Counted from the stretch's first letter, positions 40,896-50,072 are shown. The stretch: 64,000 nt of DNA from UBA1876 sp003446665 (GCA_040616305.1 CP159918.1:434001-498000), one strand, 5' to 3'. Notes: generated by a model from the letters alone, not told the origin. Made by a program: numbers and translations.

Positions 40896-42062
40896 ATGAA
40901 AAGATACCTTTTTACGCCCGGCCCGGTACCGCTCGATGGTAGAGTTTCGTCTGCGATGGCAAGACCCGTTGCAGGTCACAGGAGCAGGGAGTTTTCGACG
41001 TTGCTTTTGAGGGTACAAAACAGGCTGAGAGACCTTTTGCGCTCCACGGAGCCGGTGCCCCTTGTACCCGGTTCCGGAACGGGGGCTCTGGAAGCGTTGG
41101 CGGTAAATTTTACAGGTCCCGGCAGCAAGGTGATTTCCCTTTCCTGCGGTGTCTTCGGTGAACGGTTCAGAGAGATAGCCCGAAGAAGCGGGGCTGAGGT
41201 TGTTTCTTTCGATATAGAGCCCGGCAAGCCCTGCCTTCCCGAGGACGTGCGCGATGCCTGCATGATCCATCCGGACGCGGATGTGCTTCTTCTAACCCAT
41301 AACGAGACTTCTACAGGGGTTTGTAACCCGCTGGAAGAGATATGCCGGGCCCTGCCGAAGGAGCGGCCGCTGGTACTCGTGGATGCAGTGAGCTCCCTGG
41401 GGGTCGTGCCGCTTTACCCCGAAAAGTGGGGTGTGGACGCCATTGCGTCGTGCTCCCAAAAAGGCCTTATGGCGCCGCCCGGGCTGGGTATCTGTTGGTT
41501 GTCGCCACGGGCGCGTGAGGTCCTTTCTAAAGGGCGGGAGGCCTCGTCGGTCTTTTTTGATCTAAAGGCCTTTTTGAAAGGGTTTGAAAAAGAAATGCCC
41601 TCTGTTCCCTACACACCGCCGGTAACAGTGATCTACGCCCTGGACGCGGCACTAGAAGGTATTTTTAATGAAGGTGCGCAAAAGCGCTTCGCAGCCCGAA
41701 GGCGTTTCGCGCTTGCTTTGGCCGAAGGGTTTGAAAGCATGGGGCTTGAACTCTTGGTTGGACAAAAGGAGTACAGGTCACCAGGTGTGACGGCCGTGAA
41801 AATTCCCGAAATGCGCGCAGAAAGTGTAAGGGAAGCACTCGATGGCATGGGCCTGGAGACAGCGGGTGGCCAGGGAAAGCTGAATGGCCACATTTTCAGG
41901 GTAGGCCATTTTACATGGGAAGGCTGGCCGGAGATCTGCTTGATTTTGGGGTCAGTCTGGGCTACCTGTCGCGAGGTGGGTATAAGTCTGAGGGAGCCTG
42001 ATTTGAAAAATGTTCGCGAGGTCTATGAAAGGGAGGATACGCCATGTGGGAAATCCTTGTAA
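40896..42062 (+). CDS. Class V aminotransferase, likely phosphoserine or serine-pyruvate type
   Basis: 388 residues of the class V PLP aminotransferase family (serine-glyoxylate/SerC-like). The FTPGPVPL start, VPGSGTGALEAL, HNETSTGV, VDAVSSLG and the PLP lysine in SCSQKGLMAPPG are visible. Adjacent to serA and overlapping it by 19 nt, it most likely makes phosphoserine from phosphohydroxypyruvate. Class V enzymes of this branch may also use other amino donors. ATG 40896 follows GGGAGG at 9 nt; the frame upstream to 40791 runs through terminator hairpins and is not coding. Confidence 0.9.
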   Translation: MKRYLFTPGPVPLDGRVSSAMARPVAGHRSREFSTLLLRVQNRLRDLLRSTEPVPLVPGSGTGALEALAVNFTGPGSKVISLSCGVFGERFREIARRSGAEVVSFDIEPGKPCLPEDVRDACMIHPDADVLLLTHNETSTGVCNPLEEICRALPKERPLVLVDAVSSLGVVPLYPEKWGVDAIASCSQKGLMAPPGLGICWLSPRAREVLSKGREASSVFFDLKAFLKGFEKEMPSVPYTPPVTVIYALDAALEGIFNEGAQKRFAARRRFALALAEGFESMGLELLVGQKEYRSPGVTAVKIPEMRAESVREALDGMGLETAGGQGKLNGHIFRVGHFTWEGWPEICLILGSVWATCREVGISLREPDLKNVREVYEREDTPCGKSL

Positions 42063-43678
42063 CTGAAGCGGTTCATGAGGCGGGACTCAAGATACTTTCT
42101 TCCGATCCCGAGGTCAACCTGACGCAGCGTATCGGGATGTCGAGGGAAGAGTTGCTCGAAGCGGTCAGAAGCGTCCATGCCATGATCACAAGAAGCGGCA
42201 CTCCTCTTGATAAAGAGGTTTTGGCCGCGGGCAAGAACCTCAAGGTAGTAGCCAGGGCCGGCGTCGGGGTAGACAATATCGATTTGCCCGAAGCGAGCAG
42301 GAGGGGCATCATAGTCATCAATGCGCCTACGGGAAACACCCTGGCGGCGACAGAACACACTTTCGCCGTGTTGCTTTCCGTTTGCAGAAAACTCCCCCAG
42401 GCGTACCAGTCCCTGCTAGACGGACGGTGGGATAGAAAACACTTTACCGGGACCCAACTTTCGGGCAAAACCCTGCTCGTAATAGGCTTGGGCAGAATCG
42501 GAAGCCGTGTGGCGTCGCGCGCCAAAGCTTTTGGAATGACCGTCCATGCCTATGATCCGTATATCCCTGCAAGGCGAGCCGACGATCTGGGTGTTTCGCT
42601 CATGCCGGATTTGGCCGGAGCGTTGGCCCTTGCGGACGTAGTGACCCTTCACACCCCAATGACTGAGGAAACAAGGCTCATGATTGATGAAAAAACGCTA
42701 CGAGCCTGCAAGCCGGGTGCTATATTGATCAATTGTGCGCGGGGCCGCCTCGTGGACGAAAAAGCCTGTGTGGCGGCACTTAGGGAAGGGCGCCTCGCGG
42801 GAGCGGGATTCGACGTTTTTTCGTCGGAACCACCTGAAGACAACCCGCTTTTTGCCGAAGACCTGAGAGACCGTGTCGTCCTTACGCCCCATATCGGAGC
42901 CAATACCATGGAAGCACAGTCGGCCGTTTCCGAGATTGCTGCTTCGAACCTCCTGTCTGCGCTCAAGGGCGAACCTTATGAACATGCAGTAAACCTTCCC
43001 TTTATGGAGCATCGCCTTTCGCCCCCGAAGCGTCTCTTTTTGTCCCTTTCACGGAAAGTAGGCGTCTTCGCGGCCTCCATTCTTGACGGGGCTCCCGAGC
43101 GGATGGCCCTTCACATAAAAGGCGACCTTTTCGACGACGAAGGCATCCTGTGCTTCGAAAACCCCTATAGATATTCCGCCTACACTGTGGCCGCCCTTAA
43201 AGGGGTGTTGGAGGTCCATCACGGCCCGGAGACAAGCTATATGGCTGCGCCGCTTTTGGCCGAGGAACGCGGGTTTCGAGTAGAAGAGGGCAAAGGCACC
43301 TCTTCTACATACCACAATGTGATAGAGCTCGAGCTTGCAGGGGAGAAGAAGACGATACAGGTTACCGCCACAGTTACAGAGGAGGGAAGGCATCGAATCG
43401 TCAACGTCGATGGTTACTGGCTCGACTGCGTACCAGAAGGTAACCTGATAGTCTTCCAGAATCACGACAGACCGGGTGTCATCGGAAAAGTTGGCTCCCT
43501 GCTTGGTGAACTGAATATCAACATAGCCAATTTCGCCTTGGGTCGAAAAAACGGCAGCGGCCTTGCCCTGGGAGTGTTGCAGGTAGACAGCATAGTGGAT
43601 CCTGCCGTTTTGGAGAGGCTCAGGTCGGTGGCCGACCTTTTGTGGGTCGAGTCGGTACGGCTAGAGGAGGGGCTTTGA
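42044..43678 (+). CDS. serA: D-3-phosphoglycerate dehydrogenase
   Basis: 544 residues, the long form. Substrate domain, Rossmann domain with VIGLGRIGSRVA, catalytic Arg and Glu regions, and His in TPHIGANT are present. An intervening ASB domain and a C-terminal ACT domain (NHDRPGVIGKVGSLLG) for serine feedback follow. It oxidises 3-phosphoglycerate with NAD+. Overlap with the aminotransferase gene indicates translational coupling. Confidence 0.97.
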   Translation: MWEILVTEAVHEAGLKILSSDPEVNLTQRIGMSREELLEAVRSVHAMITRSGTPLDKEVLAAGKNLKVVARAGVGVDNIDLPEASRRGIIVINAPTGNTLAATEHTFAVLLSVCRKLPQAYQSLLDGRWDRKHFTGTQLSGKTLLVIGLGRIGSRVASRAKAFGMTVHAYDPYIPARRADDLGVSLMPDLAGALALADVVTLHTPMTEETRLMIDEKTLRACKPGAILINCARGRLVDEKACVAALREGRLAGAGFDVFSSEPPEDNPLFAEDLRDRVVLTPHIGANTMEAQSAVSEIAASNLLSALKGEPYEHAVNLPFMEHRLSPPKRLFLSLSRKVGVFAASILDGAPERMALHIKGDLFDDEGILCFENPYRYSAYTVAALKGVLEVHHGPETSYMAAPLLAEERGFRVEEGKGTSSTYHNVIELELAGEKKTIQVTATVTEEGRHRIVNVDGYWLDCVPEGNLIVFQNHDRPGVIGKVGSLLGELNINIANFALGRKNGSGLALGVLQVDSIVDPAVLERLRSVADLLWVESVRLEEGL

Positions 43679-43680
43679 TC

Positions 43681-44313
43681 ATGCGTGTTTTCCTGATTCG
43701 CCACGGGAGGACTGCATGGAACGCGAAGGGGCTATTCCAGGGTACGAAAGATATTCCCCTCGATGAAACCGGGCTCTTTCAGGCGGAGGCCATGGCGAAA
43801 AAGGCCGAGCAGATACCCTTTGACGCCGTCTGGTCGAGTCCCCTCTTGCGGGCTCTTGAAACGGCGCGGGCTCTCGCGATAAAAAAAGACCTCGAAGTGC
43901 GGGTTCACGAGGGACTTCGCGAGATAGAACACGGGGAATGGGAAGGGCTTGACACAAGGACAGTCAACAGCCGCTGGCCGGGTCTTTTGGATCTCTGGCA
44001 CGAGCGGCCCGACGAAGTCGTCATGCCGGGAGGGGAATCCCTTGAAAACGTGAGAGTCAGGGTACTTGAAGCAATGGATGTGGTATTCGACAAAGGCGGG
44101 GAGTCGGTGGCGGTAGTCAGTCACGACGCCGTAATCAAGGTTCTGCTTTGTTCCTGGCTGGGTCTTCCCCTTGGTGCATTCTGGCGTTTCGACATCGCCA
44201 ACGGGTCGATAACGGGTGTGGAAAAAAACGAGGCGGGATTCCATCTATTTCTGCTGGGTGACTTGTCCTGGTCCGAAAACCCGTACGAAAGGGAAAGGCA
44301 GACCTCCCTTTGA
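43681..44313 (+). CDS. Histidine-phosphatase family protein, candidate phosphoserine phosphatase
   Basis: 210 residues of the phosphoglycerate mutase-like phosphatase family. The phosphohistidine motif is LIRHGRTAWN with His8; the second Arg, Glu (LREIEHGEWEGL) and VSHDAVI with the late His are conserved. Independent-type mutase is encoded by the next gene, and serA starts the operon. In bacteria lacking SerB, proteins of this family dephosphorylate phosphoserine, so that role is the best guess. ATG 43681 follows GGAGGGGC, 2 nt after the serA stop. Confidence 0.9.
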   Translation: MRVFLIRHGRTAWNAKGLFQGTKDIPLDETGLFQAEAMAKKAEQIPFDAVWSSPLLRALETARALAIKKDLEVRVHEGLREIEHGEWEGLDTRTVNSRWPGLLDLWHERPDEVVMPGGESLENVRVRVLEAMDVVFDKGGESVAVVSHDAVIKVLLCSWLGLPLGAFWRFDIANGSITGVEKNEAGFHLFLLGDLSWSENPYERERQTSL

Positions 44314-44401
44314 TGCAAAAGTGGACAAGACAGGATGCCGGGGTGTATGGTCAAAAAAATGAACCCGGCAAAAAGCCGTATTCAGGGAGGTGCCAGACAA
44401 T

Positions 44402-45616
44402 ATGACTCGGTCGAGGCTGGAAGTGCTCAAATCGCTTGCTGTGGAAAATCAGACTAAAATGATCTTGCTAGTTTTGGATGGGCTCGGCGGTCTGCCAGGA
44501 AAAGACGGGTTGACTGAGCTTGAGAAGGCCGTTACTCCCAACCTGGACGAACTGGCCGAAACGGGGGAAACAGGGCTGCTCGAAATAGTAGACACGGGCA
44601 TAACGCCCGGAAGCGGTCCAGGGCATCTTGGCCTTTTCGGTTACGACCCTTTCGAGTTCACCATTGGGAGGGGCATCCTAGAGGCCCTTGGCGTCGGCGC
44701 TGAAGTCTCGAAGGGTGACATTTGCGCTCGCGGGAACTTCGCAACATGGAACGGAGAGGATGTCATCACCGACAGACGGGCCGGCCGCATAGATACCGAA
44801 ACCAGCGGCGAACTGGTGAACAAGCTCTCGGATTCGATCAGTGAAATAGAGGGGGTAAGGGTGCGTTTCTACCCGGGGCTGGAACACCGTTTCGTGGTCG
44901 TTCTCTCGGGAGAAGGGCTTTCAGAAAATGTTTCCGACGCAGACCCCCAGGTGGAAGGCAAACCGATGAAGTGGTCTGAAGCCACCGCTTACGACGGAAA
45001 GAAAACGTCCGACGTCGTAAATACACTCATAAGGGAAGTCCGCAAGGTTCTTTCCGGTGAAAGCAGGGCCAACGGCTGCCTTTTGCGAGGGTTTTCGGGA
45101 GTCCCGGATATTCCAGGTATGAGGGACCTGTACAAGATTCACCCGCTGGCCGTGGCTTCCTACCCCATGTACAGGGGGCTCGCAAGGCTTGTGGGCATGG
45201 ATGTGTCCGAGCCCGCGAGGGACCTTAAGGACCTGGTCGAAATAGTCGAAGCCCAGTGGGACGCCCATGACTACTTTTTCGTCCACGTCAAGTACACCGA
45301 CAGTAAAGGCGAAGATGGGGATTTCGACGCCAAGGTGGATGTTATAGAGCAGGTGGACCGTATTTTGCCGTCCCTATTAGAGCTGTGCCCCGAGGTAATA
45401 GCCATAACCGGCGACCATAGCACGCCCGCCGCGCTTTCCGCCCACTCCTGGCACCCTTCGCCTCTGGTATTCAAAAGCTCCTGGGTGCGCCCAGACGGTA
45501 GCAAGACCTTTGGTGAAAGGGCGTGCGCCAAAGGAAGCCTCGGGATCATGCCCGCGTCGAAACTCATGGGCCTGATGCTGGCTCACGCGCGACGCCTTTC
45601 GAAATACGGTGCCTGA
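44402..45616 (+). CDS. apgM: Archaeal-type 2,3-BPG-independent phosphoglycerate mutase
   Basis: 404 residues of the ApgM family in the alkaline phosphatase superfamily. The metal-binding LDGLGGLPG start, GPGHLGLFGYDP, GRGILEALG and the late VHVKYTDSKGEDGD and TGDHSTP motifs are present. It interconverts 2- and 3-phosphoglycerate, feeding 3-PG to SerA. ATG 44402 follows GGGAGGT at 10 nt. Placement in the serine operon suggests coordinated control. Confidence 0.95.
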   Translation: MTRSRLEVLKSLAVENQTKMILLVLDGLGGLPGKDGLTELEKAVTPNLDELAETGETGLLEIVDTGITPGSGPGHLGLFGYDPFEFTIGRGILEALGVGAEVSKGDICARGNFATWNGEDVITDRRAGRIDTETSGELVNKLSDSISEIEGVRVRFYPGLEHRFVVVLSGEGLSENVSDADPQVEGKPMKWSEATAYDGKKTSDVVNTLIREVRKVLSGESRANGCLLRGFSGVPDIPGMRDLYKIHPLAVASYPMYRGLARLVGMDVSEPARDLKDLVEIVEAQWDAHDYFFVHVKYTDSKGEDGDFDAKVDVIEQVDRILPSLLELCPEVIAITGDHSTPAALSAHSWHPSPLVFKSSWVRPDGSKTFGERACAKGSLGIMPASKLMGLMLAHARRLSKYGA

Positions 45617-45635
45617 AGGATTGCGAGGGAACGCA

Positions 45636-46682
45636 GTGAGTGAAGGCAAAAACCTTACGACTTCGGAAGTAAGAGAGCTTGAGGCCGGAAGTAATTTCAA
45701 GGTCACCGGCGCAGTAGTCTCCGCGAAGGTGAGGTACGACAAGAATCGTCGTCCTTTCTGGGAGATGAGCGTAACCGATGCCCAGGGGTCGCTGGACGCA
45801 AAAATATGGAGCAACGCCAGGTGGTGGGACGCAAGGGACGGCCAGAAGATCCCCCTGTCTCCCGAAAACCTCGATCTGCAAAAGGAATTGCTGAACAGTC
45901 CGGTAGGGGTTTTTGGAACGGTGACTGAGTTCAAGGGGAGGTCCCAGTATCAATTCAACGAAATATACCTTCTGGACGGAAACAAGTACCCGCTGTCGCT
46001 CTTTCTCGAAAGGTCTCCCGTTCCCGTGGAGGATATGGAAAGGGAGCTACGCGAAATCATCGACAAATGCGGCGAGCCAGTTAAAATTTTTCTGGAGCAT
46101 GTTTTCCAGGGACCTTTCATGAATGCCTTCCGGAACGCCCCCGCGGCCGTTTCACATCACCACGCCTACGTGCACGGGTTGCTGGAACACACACTGGCCG
46201 TGACCCGCGGGGCCGTGGGTCTGGCGGAAGCGTACATTGCAGGAGGGGCAGATGTAGACCTGGATATCGTCATTGCCGGGAGCCTGCTGCACGACATAGG
46301 CAAGCTGGATGCTTATTCCCTGGATCCCTTCCCGAGCATGACCGTCCCCGGTACGGTAATCGACCATATACCCCTCGGGTATGCCCGGTTCGCTAGACTG
46401 ACCGAAGAATACGACCTGAAACCGGAAGCGGCCCTGGCGATAGGGCATATCCTGGTAAGTCACCATGGAAGGCGCGAGTATGGTTCGCCGGTCCTGCCGG
46501 CGACACCGGAAGCCCTGATAGTATCGGCGGCGGACGAGCTGGACTTCGTAATGTACTGTTGGAGCGCGTCTTCGGAGAGCCCACGTGGGGAGTCCGAGGT
46601 GTCGGAATATCACCCTTCGGCCCAGAGACGGTTCTGGAAGCGGGCCAACAGCGGTGGGGATAACGGAAAGAAAGGGCAGTGA
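45636..46682 (+). CDS. YhaM-like 3'-5' exoribonuclease (OB plus HD domain)
   Basis: About 348 residues. An N-terminal OB-fold nucleic-acid-binding domain (about 10-110) precedes an HD hydrolase domain with HHHAYVHGLLEHTLAV and LLHDIGKLDAY. This combination defines YhaM/CbfI exonucleases. GTG 45636 follows GAGGG at 6 nt; GTG 45609 is an alternative overlapping apgM. The stop is one base before the next ATG, so the genes are co-transcribed. Confidence 0.9.
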   Translation: MSEGKNLTTSEVRELEAGSNFKVTGAVVSAKVRYDKNRRPFWEMSVTDAQGSLDAKIWSNARWWDARDGQKIPLSPENLDLQKELLNSPVGVFGTVTEFKGRSQYQFNEIYLLDGNKYPLSLFLERSPVPVEDMERELREIIDKCGEPVKIFLEHVFQGPFMNAFRNAPAAVSHHHAYVHGLLEHTLAVTRGAVGLAEAYIAGGADVDLDIVIAGSLLHDIGKLDAYSLDPFPSMTVPGTVIDHIPLGYARFARLTEEYDLKPEAALAIGHILVSHHGRREYGSPVLPATPEALIVSAADELDFVMYCWSASSESPRGESEVSEYHPSAQRRFWKRANSGGDNGKKGQ

Positions 46683-46683
46683 G

Positions 46684-47643
46684 ATGGGACAAACTTTCGA
46701 AATCGACGAACACCAGAAAGGAAGACGCCTAGACAAAGTGCTTAAAAGCAGGTGGCCAGACCTGCCCCTTGCGGCTCTAATGAGGTACTTTAGAAAGAAA
46801 CAGGTCCGTCTGGATAAAAGGCCCGCAAGGTATGACGATCGTGTCGAAGCCGGGCAAGTTGTTTTTGTGCCCTGGGATGACCCGGCAAAAGAACCCTCCC
46901 ACGCGGTGTCAACGACTGAAGGCGTCCGCCCGACGATAGAGCTGGTTTACGCCGACAGCGAGATCTGTATCGTCAACAAGCCATGGAACCTTTTGACCCA
47001 GCCGGCCGGAAAAGGCGATGATTCGGTGGTGGGTAGGGTTGCCTCCACGTTGGGGTGGAAGGAAAAAAACTTTTATCCTACCGCGGCTCACAGGCTCGAC
47101 AGGAACACTTCGGGTGTCTTGCTGGTGGCCTTGAGTGGCCCTTCGTTGAGAGCGCTTCACAAAATGTGGCGGGAGAACGAATTGCGAAAGTCCTATCTGG
47201 CCATAGTGAAGGGTGTTCCCGAAAAAGAAGGGTTAATAAAGTCACAACTTGAAAAAGACACATCCCGAAACGTCGTTTCAACCGTCAGGGAAGGGGGCAA
47301 ATATTCAGAAACCCGGTACTACAGGATCGAAACCGATGGTCATGTCTCGCTCATTTTGGTGGAACTCGTTACAGGGAGGCCCCACCAGGCCAGAGTCCAC
47401 CTGGCGGAGGCGGGACATCCTCTTGTGGGTGACGTGAAGTACGGAGACCCCCGATTGAACGCAGAATGGAAGAAAGTAGGAGTCACCCGTCCCCTGCTGC
47501 ATGCGCGTCGAATCCTTTTCCCGGGAAATGTCCCCGCTCCGCTGGAGTACCTCGGAGGCAAATCTTTTGTGGCAACCCCCCCGGGGGATTTCATGGCGGT
47601 ACTGCGAGATAAGGGTTGGAATTTATACAGGGATGGGGTATAG
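46684..47643 (+). CDS. RluA-family RNA pseudouridine synthase
   Basis: 319 residues. An N-terminal S4 domain (about 10-65) is followed by the pseudouridine synthase core with the catalytic Asp in HRLDRNTSGVLL and the GRPHQARVHL segment. It most resembles RluC/RluD-type enzymes acting on 23S rRNA. ATG 46684 is the first start outside the preceding gene; a longer frame inside yhaM is not homologous. Last gene of the apparent operon. Confidence 0.93.
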   Translation: MGQTFEIDEHQKGRRLDKVLKSRWPDLPLAALMRYFRKKQVRLDKRPARYDDRVEAGQVVFVPWDDPAKEPSHAVSTTEGVRPTIELVYADSEICIVNKPWNLLTQPAGKGDDSVVGRVASTLGWKEKNFYPTAAHRLDRNTSGVLLVALSGPSLRALHKMWRENELRKSYLAIVKGVPEKEGLIKSQLEKDTSRNVVSTVREGGKYSETRYYRIETDGHVSLILVELVTGRPHQARVHLAEAGHPLVGDVKYGDPRLNAEWKKVGVTRPLLHARRILFPGNVPAPLEYLGGKSFVATPPGDFMAVLRDKGWNLYRDGV

Positions 47644-47683
47644 TTAGTATCGTAAAACCATATTTTTATATGGAGGGTCGAGA

Positions 47684-47995
47684 ATGAAGGAACTGAAGCT
47701 TCAGCTTTCTGAAAAGGCCAGGGAAAAACTGGAAAAGGAAGGAAAAGAGGCCTACGTCATAGTGCGCAGGCTGGGTTCGGGATGAGGCGCCAGAACGGCC
47801 GCTCTCGTGGAGAGCGGTAAACCGCCCGCAAAGGACGGGTACACAAAGCTCCAGGATGGCGATATCACGGTATGGGTGCCTGATGAGCTTCCTTTCCCGG
47901 ACGACGTCGTAAGGGTGGACCAGCGCGGTTTTTTGTGGAGTACCTACCTTGAGGCACTGACGGATGAACTGCCCAGTGGAAGTTGTACGGTCTGA
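47684..47995 (+). CDS. HesB/IscA-like selenoprotein (in-frame UGA at 47783)
   Basis: 103 residues if UGA at 47783-47785 is read as selenocysteine (residue 34, context LGSG-Sec-GARTAAL). Residues 1-33 and 35-103 form one continuous HesB-like protein in the same frame; the Sec lies where IscA/HesB has its first Cys. An 8-bp hairpin (47799-47806 with 47810-47817) starts 13 nt after the UGA, as in bacterial SECIS elements. A GGAGGG site precedes ATG 47684. A HesB-like selenoprotein family is already known in anaerobes. The host's SelB system is not in this window, and a nonsense mutation is the alternative. Confidence 0.72.
47799..47817 (+). promoter_or_regulatory. Bacterial SECIS-like hairpin
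   Basis: Stem CCGCTCTC with GAGAGCGG and a GTG loop, beginning 13 nt after the in-frame UGA. Position and size suit SelB binding. Confidence 0.6.
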
Positions 47996-48011
47996 CGTGC
48001 GTGTTAACGTC

Positions 48012-48481
48012 GGTCTGCAGGATCAATTTAACAATGATAAATAGAGCATATTGGCCTGCAGACCGATGAAAACCATTCCTGTGAAGTAAATGAATCTTGT
48101 TGTTTAAATCAGCAAAACCAAGGGCACAACGACGGACTTGCGTCCGTGGTCTGCAGGATCAATTTAACAATGATAAATAGAGCATATTGGCCTGCAGACC
48201 GATGAAAACCATTCCTGTGAAGTAAATGAATCTTGTTGTTTAAATCAACAAAACCAAGGGCACAACGACGGACTTGCGTCCGTGGTCTGCAGGATCAATT
48301 TAACAATGATAAATAGAGCATATTGGCCTGCAGACCGATGAAAACCATTCCTGTGAAGTAAATGAATCTTGTTGTTTAAATCAGCAAAACCAAGGGCACA
48401 ACCACGGGCTTGCGCCCTTGGTCTGCAGGATCAATTTAACAATGATAATTAGAGCATATTGGCCTGCAGACCGATGAAAAC
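48012..48481. repeat. 136-bp tandem array of hairpin elements
   Basis: Four copies of hairpin A (10-bp inverted repeat GGTCTGCAGG/CCTGCAGACC around ~33 nt) start at 48012, 48148, 48284 and 48420, exactly 136 bp apart. Between them lies a ~67-nt unstructured stretch and hairpin B (ACGGAC-TTGC-GTCCGT at 48132-48147 and 48268-48283). In the last copy hairpin B is ACGGGC-TTGC-GCCCTT (48404-48419), with an A-T pair changed to G-C. The array starts and ends with hairpin A and carries no ORF of note. Function unknown; it lies between the HesB-like gene and a glutamate dehydrogenase gene. Confidence 0.9.
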
Positions 48482-48770
48482 TATCCGATAAAGCCGTTTT
48501 TTGTTTACAAAACTTTAAAGACAAACCCGGAAGAAAATAGCAGAATGGCGTGTGCAATTCGCCCCGCAGGACTTAGTATGGTGAAAAAGGATCTGAACTC
48601 AAAACAGCGAACCGATTTATAAGACTTGACAAGTTTCTTTTTTCACATAAACTAGTATAGGCTGGTAATGGTTATTGTATTATTAAATTTGGGGAAGCAG
48701 TAAACAAAGATATAACACAGGAATAACCCGTGCTTGTGCATGGGTAAAGTTATCAGGGGGTGGCTTTGGT

Positions 48771-50042
48771 ATGAAACAGCGCACGTCAGAAAACGTCCTT
48801 CTCGACACGGCACTTCAGAACTTCTACGGAGCAGCGGAGGAGTTAGGGCTTGACGACGGTCTGATCGAAGTCCTGGGTAATTCGGAGCGGAAAGTTTGCG
48901 TCTCTATTCCTGTAACCATGGATGATGGAAGTGTAAAGGTTTTCAACGGTTACAGGGTACAACATTCCACCGCGCTTGGTCCGGCGAAAGGCGGAATCAG
49001 GTTTCATCCCGACGTGACACTGGACGAGTGTGAAGCACTGGCCATGCTCATGACCTGGAAGTGTTCGCTCGCCGGGATACCTTACGGCGGAGGCAAAGGC
49101 GGCGTGGAGTGCAACCCTCTCGATATGTCCAAATCCGAGAAAGAGCGCGTGGCCAGAACTTTCGCTGCCAGGATAGAGCCCTTTATAGACTCCTGGACGG
49201 ATGTACCCGCGCCAGACGTCAATACCGGTGGACAGGAAATGGTTTGGTTCGTGGATACAATAAGCAAGATGCGCGGACGCCTGGACCCTGCCGTTTTTAC
49301 CGGTAAACCCGTGACTTTCTGGGGTTCCCAGGGCAGGACCGAAGCTACCGGGCTCGGAGTGGCCACTTGCGCGCTTGAGCTTCTCAAGGTCCTCGGAAAG
49401 AACGTGGAAGAGACCACTGTTACCATTCAGGGGTTCGGAAACGTGGGGACCTACGCCGCGCTTACGCTGCAGGAAGCGGGTGCCAAGGTTGTCGGAATCA
49501 GTGACATAACCGGCGCTTATTATTGCAAGGACGGAATCGATATCAAAAAAGCCTTTGATCACGTTAACGAGCAACCCCAGAAGCTTCTCGAAGGGTTCCG
49601 GCAGCCCGGACTCGAGAAGATGAATGGCGAGGAACTGCTTTTCCTGGATACGGACGTGTTTATCCCTGCCGCCCTCGAAGGTGCCGTCCACAAGGGTAAC
49701 GCCGACAAGATAAAGGCGAAATACATAGTCGAAGCAGCCAATGGTCCCGTCACGCCGGAGGCGGATGCGATTCTTAAAGACAAGAATGTGCTGATCGTGC
49801 CCGATTTTCTGGCAAACTCCGGCGGCGTGATCGGCTCCTACTTTGAGTGGGCGCAGAACCTCGGCGGGTATTTTTGGTCCCGCGAAGAATACAACGAAAG
49901 ACTTCTCAGGATCATGAGGGACAATTTCCAAAGGGTCTGGGAATTCAGCGAAGACCGCGATGTAAACATGAGGCGCGGGGCTTTTATGACGGCAATCATG
50001 AGAGTCGCCGACGTGGTGCGCATGCGCGGAGTTTTCCTCTAG
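48771..50042 (+). CDS. Glutamate dehydrogenase (first copy)
   Basis: 423 residues of the Glu/Leu/Phe/Val dehydrogenase family. The substrate-side motifs ALGPAKGGIRFHP and IPYGGGKGGV with the active-site lysines, the catalytic Asp in PAPDVNT, and the nucleotide-binding QGFGNVG are present. It interconverts glutamate and 2-oxoglutarate plus ammonia, a key step in amino-acid fermentation. ATG 48771 follows CAGGGGGTGG. The ~290 nt upstream are AT-rich with TTGACA at 48626, but no well-spaced -10 (TAGTAT at 21 nt). A terminator follows. Confidence 0.94.
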   Translation: MKQRTSENVLLDTALQNFYGAAEELGLDDGLIEVLGNSERKVCVSIPVTMDDGSVKVFNGYRVQHSTALGPAKGGIRFHPDVTLDECEALAMLMTWKCSLAGIPYGGGKGGVECNPLDMSKSEKERVARTFAARIEPFIDSWTDVPAPDVNTGGQEMVWFVDTISKMRGRLDPAVFTGKPVTFWGSQGRTEATGLGVATCALELLKVLGKNVEETTVTIQGFGNVGTYAALTLQEAGAKVVGISDITGAYYCKDGIDIKKAFDHVNEQPQKLLEGFRQPGLEKMNGEELLFLDTDVFIPAALEGAVHKGNADKIKAKYIVEAANGPVTPEADAILKDKNVLIVPDFLANSGGVIGSYFEWAQNLGGYFWSREEYNERLLRIMRDNFQRVWEFSEDRDVNMRRGAFMTAIMRVADVVRMRGVFL

Positions 50043-50072
50043 ACTTCAATCGGTCAAACAGGTGTAAAAAAA

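Noticed and set aside
47807..47995. Separate 62-codon gene
   Set aside because: It is the C-terminal part of the HesB-like frame; its start codon falls in the SECIS-like loop and lacks a ribosome site.
48012..48481. CRISPR array
   Set aside because: The period is 136 bp and the intervening segments are copies of each other rather than unique spacers.
48843..49931. 362-codon minus-strand frame opposite the first glutamate dehydrogenase gene
   Set aside because: Antisense shadow of a conserved gene; no motifs and no ribosome site.
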